Below, in pieces: positions 62,409-64,000 of a stretch of DNA of 64,000 nt (the first letter of the stretch is position 1; every line of letters starts with the position of its first letter). This DNA comes from Faecalibacillus intestinalis (lineage in GTDB: Bacteria; Bacillota_I; Bacilli_A; Erysipelotrichales; Coprobacillaceae), in the NCBI RefSeq assembly GCF_003024685.1, contig NZ_PYLQ01000001.1, positions 230,142-294,141 of the forward strand. Reading direction: 5' to 3'. The position numbers and the translations under genes are program-made. Under the pieces are notes generated by a model. It was not told the DNA's origin, did no database searches, and saw only the letters and a program-made list of their open reading frames with translations.

Positions 62409-62452
62409 TGCCATAAAAGTCACTTCCATTCCAGAAAGATATTAAATGTAGG
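62409..62452 (+). promoter_or_regulatory. Putative response-regulator operator and promoter, copy B
   Basis: TGCCATAAAAGTCACTTCC then ATTCCAGAAAGATATTAAA and TGTAGG, matching copy A (60229-60273) at 34 of 45 columns. The GAAAGATATTAAA core is identical; the palindrome is degenerate. It precedes the gene at 62568 by about 115 nt. Confidence 0.55.
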
Positions 62453-62567
62453 AAAAATAAATAAAATAATAAGTGTAGAGAGGAAATATAGAAAATATTT
62501 CAAAAAATACTTGAGTATAAAGTGGCTCTATAGTCTATGTTAAAGGTGTCAAGGGAGGAAAAGACTT

Positions 62568-63260
62568 ATGGAAAAGAGTAAAAAAACTTTAAAAATGATT
62601 GGAATTTGTATTATTGGACTTGTAATTGTGGTGGCAGTAAATATGTTGAAGAAACCATCAGATCCATTTAAAGCTAGTACAAATAAGTTAGCATATCAAC
62701 ATATTGAAAAAGTAAATTTGTTAGATAATCCTGAGGAAGATGGAGATTTTTATTATGTATATTTTTATCGAGTAGGAAATTCAAACTGTGAAAAAGTAGA
62801 AGATAGCATAAAAACTTATGCAAGATCACATTCAGCAATATATTTTGTAAATATGGATGAAAAATCAAAAGATTATAAGAAGTTTGATTGGAATAAATTT
62901 CATGAAGAAAATGATATTGAAATTGGAAAAGTAAAAAGCAATGGAAAGATTGAATATTATGAAGGCGAAAGCAAAGAAAAATATACAAAATCAAAAGAAA
63001 AAGATGAATATGGAAAAACAAAAGGATATGAAATAAAAAAAGCAGATAAAGAATACTTGAAAATAAACAAGAAAGCCAGAAAAGGATATGTATATGCTTC
63101 ATTAGAAACACCTGATATTGATTACTACACATTAACTTCTGAAGATGATGTAACAATCGCAGGAGTACCAACTTTATTACGTGTCAAAAATAATAAAGTA
63201 GATCAATTCTATTTTGACTCAGTAGAAATAAAATCAATTATGAAAAAGTTAAATAAGTAA
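62568..63260 (+). CDS. Membrane-anchored thioredoxin-like protein (bacteriocin-transport-accessory type)
   Basis: 230 residues. N-terminal hydrophobic anchor (MIGICIIGLVIVVAVNML at 10-27), then a thioredoxin-like fold: YYVYFYRVGNSNCEKVEDSI near 62-81, where CxxC is reduced to a single Cys74, a long Lys/Glu-rich insertion (90-170), and the cis-Pro motif IAGVPTLLRVKNNKV near 198-212. This resembles bacteriocin transport accessory proteins found in lantibiotic and ABC-type immunity loci. Redox activity is doubtful with one Cys. Ribosome site AGGGAGG. It is followed by a FtsX-like permease. Confidence 0.6.
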   Translation: MEKSKKTLKMIGICIIGLVIVVAVNMLKKPSDPFKASTNKLAYQHIEKVNLLDNPEEDGDFYYVYFYRVGNSNCEKVEDSIKTYARSHSAIYFVNMDEKSKDYKKFDWNKFHEENDIEIGKVKSNGKIEYYEGESKEKYTKSKEKDEYGKTKGYEIKKADKEYLKINKKARKGYVYASLETPDIDYYTLTSEDDVTIAGVPTLLRVKNNKVDQFYFDSVEIKSIMKKLNK

Positions 63261-63295
63261 TTAGAAAAGATAATATATGTCTTGGAGGTGTTAAG

Positions 63296-64000
63296 ATGTT
63301 TAAGTTCGCATTAGAAATGTTGTGGACGGAAAGAAAAAAAACTTATGGTTTAATTATTTCTATTGTTACAACGCTTAGTATTTGTTTATTGTTTTTACAT
63401 TTTATATTTAACCCTTTTTTAACCAAGAAAGTTAGTTATTTAGATATTAAAACTTTTGGTGAATCATTTTGTATTATGTTGATGGGATTATTCATTTTAA
63501 TGGTTTGTGTTTCATTGATTTGTTATTCATGTAATTATTATATGAAACTTCATGCTAGAGAAATAGGAATGCTTAAAATGGCAGGATTTAATCAGGGTAA
63601 AGTAGTGCTTTATCAATTGATTCAAATGATTATGCTCATGATTATTTCAGTAATAATCACCTGTTGTTTGTCATTAGTGACAACACCCATCTTTTTAACG
63701 ATTGTTTATCGTTATTGTCATATTCATCAAAGTATTTTCTATTTTAACTTTAAATTATTTAAGATGTTAGGAATTTTAGTTGTTTGTATTTTAGTTATTT
63801 TAATCGCTATGCAAATCAACTATATCAACAATAATTCTTTATCATCACTTATTAAAGATAAATATATTACAACACAAAAAGAAGATCATCGTGTCTTTAT
63901 CATTCCTGATTATATTTATATCTTAGGTTATTTCTTAGGACTTTATGCGATGTATGTAGGAGAAGAATTAGATGCAGGATTTGCGATTGCTTCTTGTATT
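63296..64000 (+). CDS. FtsX-like ABC transporter permease, N-terminal part
   Basis: Open to the right edge (235 codons visible, no stop). Starts MFKFALEMLWTERKKTYGLI, then a first hydrophobic segment, a short extracellular region and three more segments. HAREIGMLKMAGFNQGKVVL near 91-110 is the cytosolic coupling region of FtsX/MacB/BceB-type permeases (EIGxLKxxG). GGAGGTG at 63284-63290 with 5-nt spacing fixes the start. Probably part of a peptide-antibiotic export or resistance complex regulated by the upstream LytTR system; an ATPase partner is expected outside the window. Confidence 0.75.
   Translation, partial: MFKFALEMLWTERKKTYGLIISIVTTLSICLLFLHFIFNPFLTKKVSYLDIKTFGESFCIMLMGLFILMVCVSLICYSCNYYMKLHAREIGMLKMAGFNQGKVVLYQLIQMIMLMIISVIITCCLSLVTTPIFLTIVYRYCHIHQSIFYFNFKLFKMLGILVVCILVILIAMQINYINNNSLSSLIKDKYITTQKEDHRVFIIPDYIYILGYFLGLYAMYVGEELDAGFAIASCI

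Noticed and set aside
62674..63171. 165-codon minus-strand frame inside the thioredoxin-like gene
   Set aside because: Leu/His/Phe-rich composition is what Lys/Glu-rich coding gives on the opposite strand; no ribosome site.
1..64000. CRISPR arrays, rRNA or tRNA genes, prophage or IS elements
   Set aside because: No repeated spacers, clover-leaf-like or rRNA sequences, transposase or phage structural genes were recognised by eye; a tRNAscan and IS search could confirm.

Overview
The window is AT-rich, gene-dense DNA from a low-GC Gram-positive bacterium. Spore genes (gpr, spoIIP), the methylerythritol phosphate isoprenoid genes ispG and ispH, strong GGAGG-type ribosome sites and many Cof-type HAD phosphatases and RpiR-type regulators suggest an anaerobic gut Firmicute. 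My best guess is Erysipelotrichales (Coprobacillaceae-like); this rests on gene content only. No rRNA, tRNA or CRISPR array was found.

Layout. 1-1041 is the 3' end of a cell-wall-anchored surface protein. 1087-10839 holds an ABC-F ATPase, a barrel-like protein of unknown role, a lipid kinase, murE, a HAD phosphatase, a ParB-like protein, a MATE exporter, a pepD-type dipeptidase and a dnaQ-like exonuclease. 10808-12266 is a small insertion: an orphan Mrr-type restriction gene between two imperfect 39-nt copies of the dnaQ 3' end and its terminator. 12267-16109 (minus) is a methionine/one-carbon operon (metF, MetH reactivation domain, metH). 16878-24451 holds lspA, rluD, dCMP deaminase, rnhC (minus), cvpA, mutS2 and uvrC. 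24488-30288 holds a small LuxR-type protein, a VanY-like pseudoenzyme, a nonsense-interrupted small gene and two mgtE magnesium transporters, one behind an M-box riboswitch and one behind a translated leader peptide. 30322-44290 is mostly housekeeping (MATE, ispH, DEAD helicase, nfo, ispG, pepF, rpsT, gpr, spoIIP, fmt). 44312-53412 holds nucleoside and sugar metabolism genes and small redox proteins. 53498-60002 is two operons of HAD phosphatases, an RpiR regulator, a UPF0303 protein and three Gfo/Idh/MocA oxidoreductases. 60495-64000 is a LytTR two-component system followed by a thioredoxin-like accessory protein and a FtsX-type permease, reminiscent of peptide-antibiotic loci; the permease runs off the right edge.

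The strongest candidate for something undescribed is the leader upstream of the second mgtE (28831-28945). A 27-codon ORF with an excellent ribosome site carries an Asp-Pro near its start and a Leu-Pro-Pro later, and the RNA can fold into two mutually exclusive hairpins, one hiding and one exposing the mgtE ribosome site. This has the architecture of proline/acidic leader-peptide magnesium control (MgtL type), but acting on translation initiation in a Firmicute, beside a paralogue controlled by an M-box. Other notable items are the Mrr cassette inside a duplicated convergent terminator, a conserved 45-bp element in front of both transcription units of the LytTR locus, and a VanY-family protein whose zinc ligands are all replaced.

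Starts were re-chosen where an upstream in-frame codon overlapped a -10 box or ribosome site. Several genes have very short leaders: the -10 box ends only 15-17 nt before the start codon.
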